DNA of 64,000 bases from Steromphala cineraria. Its lineage: Eukaryota; Mollusca; Gastropoda; Trochida; Trochidae. Of the stretch, positions 37,301 through 45,534 are shown in pieces. The notes below the pieces were generated by a model, which was not told where the DNA came from, ran no database searches, and saw only the letters and a list, made by a program, of their open reading frames with translations. Numbering within the stretch: the stretch's first letter is position 1; the number at the start of each line of letters is the position of its first letter. Position numbers and translations under genes: made by a program. The stretch is taken from contig OU744726.1 of the NCBI GenBank assembly GCA_916613615.1, forward strand, positions 56,560,987 to 56,624,986, given 5' to 3'.

Positions 37301-39568
37301 CTGTAGCAGTGAGTAGATAGAAGGAGAGGCGGGTTCACCTTTGTCCCTTGTAGAACGTGAGTGCGACTGTAGCAGTGAGCAGAGTAAAGGAGAGGCGGGT
37401 TCACCTTTGTCCCTTGTAGAACGTGAGTGCGACTGTAGCAGTGAGCAGAGTAAAGGAGAGGCGGGTTCACCTTTGTCCCTTGTAGAACGTGAGTGCGACT
37501 GTAGCAGTGAGCAGATAGAAGGAGAGGCGGGTTCACCTTTGTCTACTGTAGAACGTGAGTGCGACTGTAGCAGTGAGTAGATAGAAGGAGAGGCGGGTTC
37601 GCCTTTGTCCCTTGTAGAACGTGAGTGCGACTGTAGCAGTGAGTAGATAGAAGGAGAGGCGGGTTCACCTTTGTCACTTGTAGAACGTGAGTGCGACTGT
37701 AGCAGTGAGCAGAGTAAAGGAGAGGCGGGTTCACCTTTGTCCCTTGTAGAACGTGAGTGCGACTGTAGCAGTGAGCAGATAGAAGGAGAGGCGGGTTCAC
37801 CTTTGCCCCTTGTAGAACGTGAGTGCGACTGTAGCAGTGAGCAGATAGAAGGAGAGGCGGGTTCACCTTTGTCCCTTGTAGAACGTGAGTGCGACTGTAG
37901 CAGTGAGCAGATAGAAGGAGAGGCGGGTTCACCTTTGTCTACTGTAGAACGTGAGTGCGACTGTAGCAGTGAGTAGATAGAAGGAGAGGCGGGTTCACCT
38001 TTGTCCCTTGTAGAACGTGAGTGCGACTGTAGCAGTGAGTAGATAGAAGGAGAGGCGGGTTCACCTTTGTCTACTGTAGAACGTGAGTGCGACTGTAGCA
38101 GTGAGTAGATAGAAGGAGAGGCGGGTTCACCTTTGTCCCTTGTAGAACGTGAGTGCGACTGTAGCAGTGAGCAGATAGAAGGAGAGGCGGGTTCACCTTT
38201 GCCCCTTGTAGAACGTGTGTGCGACTGTAGCAGTGAGCAGAGTAAAGGAGAGGCGGGTTCACCTTTGTCCCTTGTAGAACGTGAGTGCGACTGTAGCAGT
38301 GAGCAGATAGAAGGAGAGGCGGGTTCACCTTTGTCCCTTGTAGAACGTGTGTGCGACTGTAGCAGTGAGTAGATAGAATGAGAGGCAGGTTCACCTTTGT
38401 CCCTTGTAGAACGTAAGTGCGACTGTAGCAGTGAGCAGAGTAAAGGAGAGGCGGGTTCGCCTTTGTCCCTTGAAGAACGTATGTGCGACTGTAGCAGTGA
38501 GTAGATAGAAGGAGAGGCGGGTTCACCTTTGTCCCTTGTAGAACGTATGTGCGACTGTAGCAGTGAGCAGATAAAAGGAGAGGCGGGTTCACCTTTGTCC
38601 CTTGTAGAACGTGTGTGCGACTGTAGCAGTGAGCAGAGTAAAGGAGAGGCGGGTTCACCTTTGTCCCTTGTAGAACGTGTGTGCGACTGTAGAGGGGAGT
38701 CCATGCACGGTAGACTTCGTAGCGTAGAGGAGCGCAAGTTGTGAGACAGTCTGTGTTCCAGGGATAGGATCTGCAGTCTTTGGGGGCGGAACCGTTCTAA
38801 AACATACAATACCATGTACATTGTCATCAACAGAGTGACAAATGATCATGAAATATAATGAAGAATCGCGGAATAACGAAAAGTTCAATACAAATGGAGA
38901 AATTGCGAAACCAAGGAGACATGAAAATATTGTCACAAAATCGCGTGAGTGAGTGACAGGAAACTGCAAAAACGTTAATGAGGCCAAACCGAATCACGAA
39001 ATTCAAAATCAGTAGAACAAAACTTCATCGCAGAATTTGTAAACAGCGAAATTAGGAAATTCAGAAATCGCGAAAATGCACCCTGCTACTCGACAATTCT
39101 CGCTTTTAAATATTTACATCACTTCAGATAGTAGTTGTTTTGATCGTTCGGTCCTTTCGCTTGGAAGGTTAGCTACATAAGTCATCAAATGAATGCTATG
39201 CAATTAAAATGTCAATTCATACTAATATGTAAGAGTGAAACGTTGATGCCACGTACGCATCCAACATGCAGTAGCCCTACCTAAAGCGTATTCACTGTAC
39301 ACATGATGGAAACAGAAGTTCTGCTAGAACGCCATGCTTCCCGTCACTGTGCAACATTATGACCTAATATGAGAACCTGTTGATCAAATTTGACATACAA
39401 TGATCACTGTGACGTTACCTATGATGTTAATCAAAGTGTTTTCTTCATTGCACAATTTACTGATGGCTATGCAGGAGATTTCCCCAGCCAGTGAAAGTGA
39501 ACGTACCGCGGATCCTTGTCCAGATGGTTAAGTGAGGCGTCCATCACACTGAAGCCTTCAGTGTTCAT
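22203..39568 (-). CDS. DEG/ENaC (ASC) sodium-channel subunit, nine coding exons
   Basis: Hand-built minus-strand model. Exons: 39568-39507, 38796-38659, 29114-28577, 27892-27794, 27646-27472, 26015-25959, 24963-24876, 22726-22629, 22314-22203. All have AG/GT borders and every junction keeps phase. The product is about 456 aa. In order: a short N-terminus, an HG gating motif (STVHGL, H52-G53), TM1 about 69-89 (FWIVLVIAMTLALG), and the post-TM1 YYEWPSV..IPDVTVC segment. Then come GRCDTFQ (C204), the palm/wrist LTTPYKS and YTKDTCLAEC blocks, the CACPPLCEDTHYE block (C364-C370), and TM2 with LGGLIGLFMGFS (G-x-S filter 430-432) then IIELVELF. The family forms trimeric, amiloride-sensitive cation channels gated by acid, peptides or force. 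The ligand cannot be told from sequence. If exon 9 is not spliced, TGA follows the donor directly and the tail ends CTLR; a further tail exon below 20.9 kb was not found. Total length is on the short side for the family. Confidence 0.88.
22629..22726 (-). CDS. DEG/ENaC exon 8
   Basis: 98 nt. Acceptor CATGTTTCAG; donor GTAAGT is a perfect consensus. Encodes EDVKFFHLELVSSS and the helix leading to TM2 (TLEGIL). The first base completes AAT (Asn) with exon 7, restoring the N-x-x-x-x-x-F-F-x-L pattern seen in the family. Confidence 0.85.
24876..24963 (-). CDS. DEG/ENaC exon 7 (cysteine-rich CPPxC block)
   Basis: 88 nt. Acceptor GATATTGCAG, donor GTGAGT. Encodes GLFNRDMCACPPLCEDTHYE, the family's conserved C-x-C-P-P-x-C-E-x-x-x-Y motif, which forms ectodomain disulfides. 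Confidence 0.9.
25432..25760 (-). mobile_element. Pearl/HINE-like repeat fragment inside a DEG/ENaC intron
   Basis: Starts with AGAGCCATTGGCTCGGTAGA then TCACCAGGC, matching the inverted 3' terminus of the full elements with few changes. It then carries one or two copies of the TCAGCTTTCTAGGCCTTATG internal repeat. The other terminus is not visible. Confidence 0.6.
25959..26015 (-). CDS. DEG/ENaC exon 6
   Basis: 57 nt. Acceptor GTGTTTCAG; donor GTGAGA (after GCAAGGG). Encodes SEPMCNMTTTVTRMEEARG. The phase fits both neighbours. A donor one or two bases upstream would break the frame into exon 7. Confidence 0.8.
26271..27203. mobile_element. Large foldback element with ~250-bp diverged arms
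   Basis: The left arm begins CATGTTCAAGACCCCACTC; the right arm ends GAGTGGGTTTTGGAACATG. Inside them many further words pair in inverse order, such as TGGAATGGTTCTTTCC against GAAAAGAACCATTCCCGA, and GATTGAATCGTGGTTG against AAGCACGATTCAATCC. GTCGTA/TACGAC words are frequent throughout. It lies in the intron between DEG/ENaC exons 5 and 6. No coding sequence recognised. Confidence 0.75.
27472..27646 (-). CDS. DEG/ENaC exon 5
   Basis: 175 nt. Acceptor ATTTTGACAG, donor GTACCC. Encodes SLTTPYKS..QCVEL..YSVYTKDTCLAEC..AKVGCRYYLHP, the palm/thumb region of the ectodomain with four conserved-looking cysteines. Confidence 0.88.
27794..27892 (-). CDS. DEG/ENaC exon 4
   Basis: 99 nt, 33 codons in phase 0. 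Acceptor GGCTGTTTCAG. The donor (CACG|GTGCGC) is weak. Encodes ITLHPEHLPPFPETD and CRVDYKKVT. The LHP..P block follows the G-x-Q of exon 3, as expected for the family. Confidence 0.8.
28577..29114 (-). CDS. DEG/ENaC exon 3 (TM1 and first half of ectodomain)
   Basis: 538 nt. Acceptor TTTCACTTCAG, donor GTATAT. The first base completes AGA (Arg) with the AG left by exon 2, then HFWIVLVIAMTLALG begins TM1. It ends FPAREGMQ. Contains GRCDTFQ, the counterpart of the family G-x-C-[FY]-T-F-N motif, with Asp and Gln at positions that usually vary less. Confidence 0.9.
29597..30541 (+). mobile_element. Pearl/HINE-like (Helentron-derived) non-autonomous element
   Basis: The 5' end is TAGCTCATCAGG after a T-run. 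It is followed by a CCGTCCGTCGTCC microsatellite (29640-29692), then about four copies of a ~145-bp unit containing TGACCCCAAATAGGGTCACA, which can form a near-perfect hairpin. The inverted subterminal repeat CCTGATGAGCTA follows, then the terminal hairpin AGAGCCAATGGCTCT (30523-30537). This order (5' sub-TIR, microsatellite, tandem core, 3' sub-TIR, hairpin) is that described for HINE/pearl elements. It carries no protein of its own. It lies in DEG/ENaC intron 2. Confidence 0.8.
30542..31483. other. AT-rich intron sequence, nothing recognised
   Basis: Part of the large intron 2 of the DEG/ENaC gene. No exon, element terminus or RNA gene was recognised here. Confidence 0.5.
31484..34157. mobile_element. 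2.7-kb element bounded by ~100-bp inverted repeats
   Basis: The left arm (31484-31580) contains CTTGACAAAGACCCACATAA, then TCATCGTATTAAAGAAA, then GTTTACTCTTTACCCATAT. The right arm (about 34052-34157) is its inverse (AGAGTAAACTTCAGATGGTT .. TTATGTGGGTCTTGTCAAG), with one ~8-bp insertion and a few mismatches. (TA)n tracts lie just inside both arms (about 31627-31643 and 34046-34057). The interior holds a diverged ~193-bp tandem repeat. No transposase recognised, so this is either non-autonomous or of an unrecognised type. Confidence 0.7.
32348..33565 (+). repeat. ~193-bp tandem repeat with a conserved paired GTCATTCCTGTAACA box
   Basis: The 15-bp box GTCATTCCTGTAACA or a close variant starts at 32590, 32783, 32969, 33162, 33358 and 33551, so the spacings are 193, 186, 193, 196 and 193. 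A second, slightly different box (often GTCATTCCYATAACAAG) precedes each by 20-23 bp, at 32762, 32946, 33140, 33336 and 33530. An outlying pair is at 32348/32363, a single copy at about 31998, and an inverted copy at about 33842. The DNA between boxes is AT-rich and much more diverged than the boxes. Confidence 0.85.
34158..35199. other. AT-rich intron sequence, nothing recognised
   Basis: Part of DEG/ENaC intron 2, between the inverted-repeat element and the minisatellite. No supported feature. Confidence 0.5.
35200..38690. repeat. 66-bp minisatellite duplicating the DEG/ENaC exon 2 donor junction
   Basis: Roughly 53 copies of a 66-bp unit. On the minus strand each unit is ~34 nt matching the end of exon 2 (CTACAGTCGCACACACGTTC to GGGACAAAG), then donor GTGAAC and ~26 nt of intron ending CTGCTCACTG. 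Subfamilies are visible: TTATACCCTGTAGAATATG units are mainly left of 37.1 kb and TTGTCCCTTGTAGAACGTG units mainly right of 36.1 kb. About 35281-35630 is repeated at 36647-36995 (offset 1366), a block duplication within the array. Because 66 is a multiple of three, frames stay open on both strands for long distances. I do not regard them as genes. The left edge is degenerate. Confidence 0.95.
38659..38796 (-). CDS. DEG/ENaC exon 2 (HG motif)
   Basis: 138 nt. Acceptor GTATGTTTTAG; donor GTGAAC lies in the first unit of the 66-bp array. Encodes TVPPPKTADPIPGTQ..LLYATKSTVHGLPSTVAHTF and ends GQ plus AG. The HG dipeptide is the conserved gating motif ahead of TM1. Read-through past the donor gives AGG TGA, a stop, so only splicing at this first donor allows a channel. 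Confidence 0.88.
39507..39568 (-). CDS. DEG/ENaC exon 1 (start codon)
   Basis: 62 coding nt from ATG at 39568-39566, encoding MNTEGFSVMDASLNHLDKDP plus CG. Donor GTACGT. The upstream in-frame sequence reaches a TGA without another Met, supporting this start. A short upstream ATG (at about 39585) opens an eight-codon frame that overlaps the start and could lower translation. The promoter is not identified. Confidence 0.75.
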
Positions 39569-42125
39569 CAGTCTCTCCCTGCATCCCGCCAGTCCTCCTG
39601 CTGCAGATCTACTGGTGCCTACTGCTCACTACTCACTGCGCTTATCTAGGTCGGTAATCTACTAATGGACGCGGACACCCAGGAGGAGTTTAATGTGAAT
39701 AATTCAGAAAACTACTGAGAGAAACTTCACTCTGCGTCAAGCGTTATGACCAACCAAGGAGCTAAGGTTGCAAATACTTCATTATTATATACATTACGAG
39801 TCTCCTCCATTCAGCTCTCACTCCCACTAAAAGCGCTGTGTCAGGGACATTGGGAGAAGTTTTATTACGTTACACTCCAAAACACAACGTGATGAGGTTA
39901 TCAAATCAATATCAGAGGTGAACTTGTTTTATACAACCAATCGTACAATGCAACCATTGCAAACTTTACCTTTATTCTACTTTAAAAGTTTTTAAAATTG
40001 GTCCTGGCTCAATACCGCCATCTTCGCAATGTCACGATCGAAACAAGGAGATTTCCAACTCCAGGCGCTTCGGCCTTGACATCACCAACATCTTCTGTGT
40101 TGGCAGGTCAGTCAGCCCGCATCGAGGGGATGCCATTGCTACTCACTTAACGACATAGTTTTAAATTAATATTCTAATGTTTTAGACAAACTGTCTCAGA
40201 TGAAAATACACATCATAATTACCGCCCATCTTTTTTAGTTTCATGAGCGAAAGTAGGCTAATTCGACTCATATTCATAATACAGTGTGAAATTAATTGAT
40301 ATTTTCTGAAGTGTATAAGTTGCGTAAATATGAATGCGTGTATTCTAGGTTTTCCTGATCTCATCCGTGGACATTGATATTAATTTAAGTTCAAATGATA
40401 AACTTTTTTGTTCAAACTAGGAACTAGTAAGGGAAGTAACTCGTGATCACGATAGATGTCGCTGTTTCGTGCCAGAGGGCTTCTATGCCTTGAAGGCATG
40501 TTAGAAACGAAGAGTTTATCTCGATACGTTCTGACCTTGCCGCCGGAAGCTGGATACCGCAAACAAGCTTGACTCCTTCACTTGCTCGGGTACTAGAAAG
40601 AACTGCGTTTGAAAGCGTTAGTTTGAATCAAACGTCACGATTCATTCGCAGTTGCTTGACAACAGTGTGTCACACTTTCATGAATATCAATGCATTATTA
40701 TCATTTTGTAAAATGTTTAATTATTACGCATTTCCTATAAGCTAGCAAAATACATTTAATCAATAATTTTTTGGCATATCCCAAACAGAGACATGGTTTC
40801 AAAATGCGAAAATTCCGATTTTCTATATTTTTCAATATTTTAACACATTTTTCCGAAAAAAAATGGTAAACGAAATGATCTACCTTGCGTATTTTACAAT
40901 AAAACATTTCATGACATTTGAGTGACCCCAGTGTTTCAGAATCCCTAATGTTAGTACCAAAGATTCAAAGAAATAAATGATAAATAAACGCGTGTTATTT
41001 AGAGGTGACTTATGAAGTAGTTTCAACGTACATGTAATATGTTCATGCTGATTATTGCAGTCTAGATACATTGAACATTTTGATTGAGTCCATTATAAGA
41101 CATAAACTGAACCAGTGCCACAAAGAAACGGAGTATTAATGTTAGTTTCACTTCAAGCAGCATATCCTGTCCTTATAAGGGGAAATTAATGCGTCCTTAT
41201 AATATGTCACATTATTTAACCTTCTTGGTAATGGCGACTGTCCAACCAATTTAAATTAGTAGTTTTGAATAATAGTTAAGTGGTAGTATATGACGTTAAC
41301 TATTTTGAACGTCCCTGCACCACAACTGCGATCTCTGTAAAGTCTACCACGTATAACATAATTCTAAATACTTATTGATCAGGATTTTGGCAACGTGGTG
41401 TTTAAAAGTCATTTAAAAAGTGAAATAATTTGAGTATTTAAACAGCAAAATCGACAAATTATATTTATGATATATATTTTTTATTTGTAGAAAATATCAA
41501 GCCTTACAGAAATGTCTAACATTCAGAGGGAGTTATCCAAACCCTGATGTACATCATGTACTCGTGACTAACGTTAACAATCTCTCAAGAAAATAAATGC
41601 ACACAACTAAATGTAAATGTCATGTAACGTAGTTCAGTCTTCCTAGATAAACAAATTAATAAGATGCTAAAGCAAATAACTGAATAACGATGCAATAGTT
41701 CCGTGTATGATATGGATAACTTCTGTGCAGCCTTACTGTACTTCATACAGGTAGATGCTGTTTTTATTGAGTGAGAGGCTTAACTGTAAGCATATGAATA
41801 TGTAGTGTGCAAATGAATTTAAACAATATTTATGAGCAAAGTTTAATTTACTCATTCTTTAATCATCCAGAATTTCAAAAAATGCAAACCAATTTTACTT
41901 ATAACTGGTGGTGTGTGAAATGATGAGTCAGACCTAAACATCGTTAATATATGTGATAACTATCCTGCGGATCGCATGTCTGTACATTGTACATTAAAGT
42001 ATTGTGACACCATTAAAATTTCACAGAAAAACATGTAACAATACCAAGTCGATCCAAACAGTATATTTCGTTCCTCTGTAAGTCTTTTCATTAGCATTTT
42101 ATAGTTGTGTACACCTTTAAGTTAG
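39569..42125. other. Region upstream of the DEG/ENaC gene
   Basis: 5' flank and any non-coding exons of the minus-strand channel gene. A GC-balanced stretch at 39569-39680 is probably 5' UTR or promoter. The rest is AT-rich with no recognised exon or element. Confidence 0.4.
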
Positions 42126-42292
42126 GGTTAAAACACGAGAACGAGGTTATGCTTGGGATTTCAAAACCTGAGGAAAGAAAGTTGAGCGGAAAGTAAGACC
42201 GAAAGCGAAGCTTGAGGTCTTACTTCCCGCGAGGCTTTCTTTCCGAAGGTTTTGAAAACCCAAGCATAACCGAGTTCGAGTGTTTTAACTAA
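42126..42292. mobile_element. Palindromic hairpin element, ~165 bp
   Basis: Two ~75-bp arms pair almost throughout: GTTAAAACACGAGAACGAGG with the reverse complement of ACCGAGTTCGAGTGTTTTAAC, then TTATGCTTGGGATTTCAAAA with TTTTGAAAACCCAAGCATAA, then AAAGTAAGACC with GGTCTTACTT. A ~16-bp loop separates them. TTAG-like flanks occur on both sides. Probably a palindromic MITE. Confidence 0.75.
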
Positions 42293-42812
42293 CTTAGATG
42301 CCGTTATTAACAACCCGTAATCATTTGTCCATATTGTAGTATTTGTAATCATATTTTCAGACTGATCATAAAAATTGAGAAAAAAACAACAAATATCAAG
42401 GATTCATGTTCGTCGGTTAGTTTAACATTTATTATTGGATTACATTACTTTATACTGTCGCTTCAATTCTGAATATAAAAGATTAAAATGAATTTCCTTT
42501 AAAAAAAAGCATTGTGTTCAGACGACTTTTTGATATTGACATAGCACATAATGCACGTGCAAAGCATTCTTCGAGGTGTAAGGTTTTACAAATGACAATC
42601 GACAAGTCACGTGGTTGACACCGTATTTGGATCCTTTAAATTTATCACAAATGAAAAGGTGTAACACTGTTAATATCCATTTTGAATGTTTGTATGCATT
42701 TAAAATTGGAATTAAAGTGCAATTGGATTTCCTAATGCTTTAGGGCCGATTTTTTGTACCGAAATCTGATATTCAATCAATAGATTGTTTAACATAACCT
42801 TCACTTCTAACT

Positions 42813-42888
42813 GGCCCGTTAGAGTAGTGGTTATAGTGCTAGCTTACGGTTCAGAGGGTTGAGGGTTCGAATCCCGCACATCGGAAGC
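42813..42888 (+). other. tRNA-like sequence (SINE head or tRNA pseudogene)
   Basis: Contains an A-box-like TAGAGTAGTGGTTA and a perfect B box GGTTCGAATCC, with the spacing expected for RNA polymerase III internal promoters. The T-stem pairs in four of five positions. The acceptor stem does not pair (GGCCCGT against the ..CATCGGA end), so a functional tRNA is unlikely. The unrelated sequence following suggests a tRNA-derived SINE or a decayed tRNA. Confidence 0.45.
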
Positions 42889-42944
42889 ATTGTAAGTTTT
42901 TTCAAGATAATGTGGACTTAGGGGTTAGGTTACACATAGGAATA

Positions 42945-43050
42945 TAAAACCCTTTGACTTTGAAATATAAAAACCTTCCAACCCCCGAGTAGGTGTTACA
43001 TATAAATATAAAAACCTTCCAACCCCCTGAGTAGGTGTTACATGTGAATA
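42945..43050. repeat. Short tandem repeat, ~50 bp, two to three copies
   Basis: The words AATATAAAAACCTTCCAACC and GAGTAGGTGTTACAT recur at about 42964 and 43011, with a partial copy before them. Confidence 0.65.
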
Positions 43051-43747
43051 TAATGCCCTGACTTCCCAATGTAAATCCTCCTTAGAGGTTATTACGGGAA
43101 TACAAGAGACCTCGAAAACAATAGACGAAATCCCCGATAGGTTTCTAATACGTCGTAAACCGTAATGAAACCAAGTTCTTCTCATTCTTTAACACCCACA
43201 CCAAATTTCTCGTTGAAGGTCATTTCTTGCAAAATGACCTTGACAGTAGCTTTCATTACACAGTCGTAGTCCTTTTTGCCTGGTTTTGGTAAACTTGTAC
43301 ACTAAACGTACTTTATTGCTTTGGGGTCCAGAGACCCCAAAGTTATGTAACATTTGATATTGAAAACTAATGGCAGAAGTGTCTCTATATTACTCTTGGA
43401 AACTTCAAAGAGAAGTTTCAGCCAATGATATTTGTTTTAAGCATATCCTGGTATTTGAACGACCAATTGACAGAGCTGTAGCAAATTTATACCCACGTGA
43501 CCGTGTCGGTGGTACGAAATAATTGGCAAGCGTTAATTTAGAAACTGATTATTATAATAATGTTATGATGTAAAATATATCGTAAATTTTCAAAAATATA
43601 TGGATGAGCGTTTACTCCCTTAATAAATATAAATTTTGCATATGCATGTAAACTGTTTTGTAGTTATTCGGTGTATTTTTTTGCATTCCACATTCGAAAA
43701 CGACATTCCATTTTTGTATCAACTAGGAATTCGGTTTCTTCAATTTT

Positions 43748-45534
43748 TAGCTCATCAGGACTGAAACTCCAGATGGGCTTATGGCATGGCCCGTCGTCCG
43801 GCGTCCGTCCGTCGTCCGTCGTCCGTCCGTCCGTCGTCCTTCTGTAAACTTTTTACACTTTCGACTTCTCCTCATGAACCATACACATTAGAGAGCTGAA
43901 ATATGGAGATTCTAATTTGTAACTTTGGTGTCCCTGTGACCCCAAATAGGGTCACAGGGGTCACAACTTTAAAAACCTATTTTCATCTTCTTCTCCAGTT
44001 CCAGAAGGACTAGAGAGTTAAAAATGATATGTGCAGACTCCTTGGCCAATGGGGATTCTAATTTGTAACTTTGGTGACCCTGTGACCCCAAATAGGGTCA
44101 CAGGGGTCACAACCTTAAATACCTATTTTCATCTTCTTCTCCAGTTCTAAAAGGACTAGAGAGTTAAAAACGATATGTGCAGACTCCTTGGCCAATGGGG
44201 ATTCTAAATTGTAGATTTCGTGACCCCATGACCCCAAATAGGGTCACAGGGGTCACAACCTTAAAAACCTATTTTCATCTTCTTCTCCAGTTCTAAAAGA
44301 ACTAGAGAGTTGAAAGTGATATGTGCAGACTCCTTGGACAATGGGGATTCTAATTTGTAACTTTGGTGAACCTGTGACCCCAAATAGGGTCACAGGGGTC
44401 ACAACCTTAAATACCTATTTTCATCTTCTTCTCCAGTTCTAAAAGGACTAAAGAGTTAAAAACGATATGTGCAGACTCCTTGGCCAATGGGGATTCTAAA
44501 TTGTAGATTTCGTGACCCCATGACCCCAAATAGGGTCACAGGGGTCACAACCTTAAAAACCTATTTTCATCTTCTTCTCCAGTTCTAAAAGGACTAGAGA
44601 GTTGAAAGTAATATGTGCAGACTCCTTGGACAATGGGGATTCTAATTTGTAACTTTGGTGAACCTGTGACCCCAAATAGGGTCACAGGGGTCACAACCTT
44701 AAAAACCTATTTTCATCTTCTTCTCCAGTACTAAAAGGACTATAGAGTTGAAAATGATATGTGCAGACTCCTTGGCCAATCAGGATTCTTAATTGTAGAT
44801 TTCGACACCCCATGACCCCAAATAGGGTCACAGGGGTCACAACCTTAAAAACCAATTCTCATCTTCTTCTCCAGTTCCAAAAGGTCTAGAGAGTTAAAAA
44901 CGATATGTGCAGACTCCTTGGCCAATGAGGATTCTTAATTGTAGATTTCGTGACCCCATGACCCCAAATAGGGTCACAGGGGTCACAACCTTAAAAGCCA
45001 ATTCTCATCTTCTTCTCCAGTTCCAAAAGGTCTAGAGAGTTAATATTGATATGTGCAGACTCCTTGGACAATGGGGATTCTAATTTGTAACTTTGTTGAC
45101 CCAGTGACCCCAAATAGGGTCACAGGGGTCACAACCTTAAAAAACTATTTTCATCTTCTTCTCAAGTTCCAAAAGGTCTAGAGAGCTGAAATTATATGTG
45201 CAGACTCCTTGGCCAATTGGGATTCTAAACTGTAGGTTTTGTGACCCCATGACCCCAAATAGGGTCACAGGGGTCACAATCTTAAAAACCTATTTTTCTC
45301 CATTAGATTACAGTCTATGGCAAATTTATTTATCCTTGGATATTTTAGTGTTGACTTATTTCACTGTCTGATATTGGTGATCTTGAAAATGTTGAATAAT
45401 AATACATTTGTTTTGTAATTTTTTTATAGGTTTTCTTGCAATAGGTAACATCAGTTTCATTTTAAGCTCATCTTGCCTGTATAAAGCAAACTTGATATGA
45501 TGCCTGATGAGCTACAGAGCCAATGGCTCTATTT
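43748..45534 (+). mobile_element. Pearl/HINE-like element, expanded copy
   Basis: Same family as 29597-30541. It has a TAGCTCATCAGG start after a T-run, a CCGTCCGTCGTCC microsatellite (43795-43850), a tandem core, the CCTGATGAGCTA subterminal inverted repeat and the hairpin AGAGCCAATGGCTCT (45516-45530). The core here has about ten units of ~145 bp instead of about four, each with TGACCCCAAATAGGGTCACA and CTTCTCCAGTTC. The two copies therefore differ mainly in core repeat number. Confidence 0.82.

Noticed and set aside
35082..38830. Long repetitive open frames on both strands (up to ~560 codons)
   Set aside because: The 66-bp unit length is a multiple of three, so frames stay open without selection. 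The long minus-strand frame is not the frame of DEG/ENaC exon 2, and + strand versions carry scattered stops.
42813..42888. Functional tRNA gene
   Set aside because: The B box is good, but the acceptor stem does not pair and no convincing anticodon arm can be drawn.
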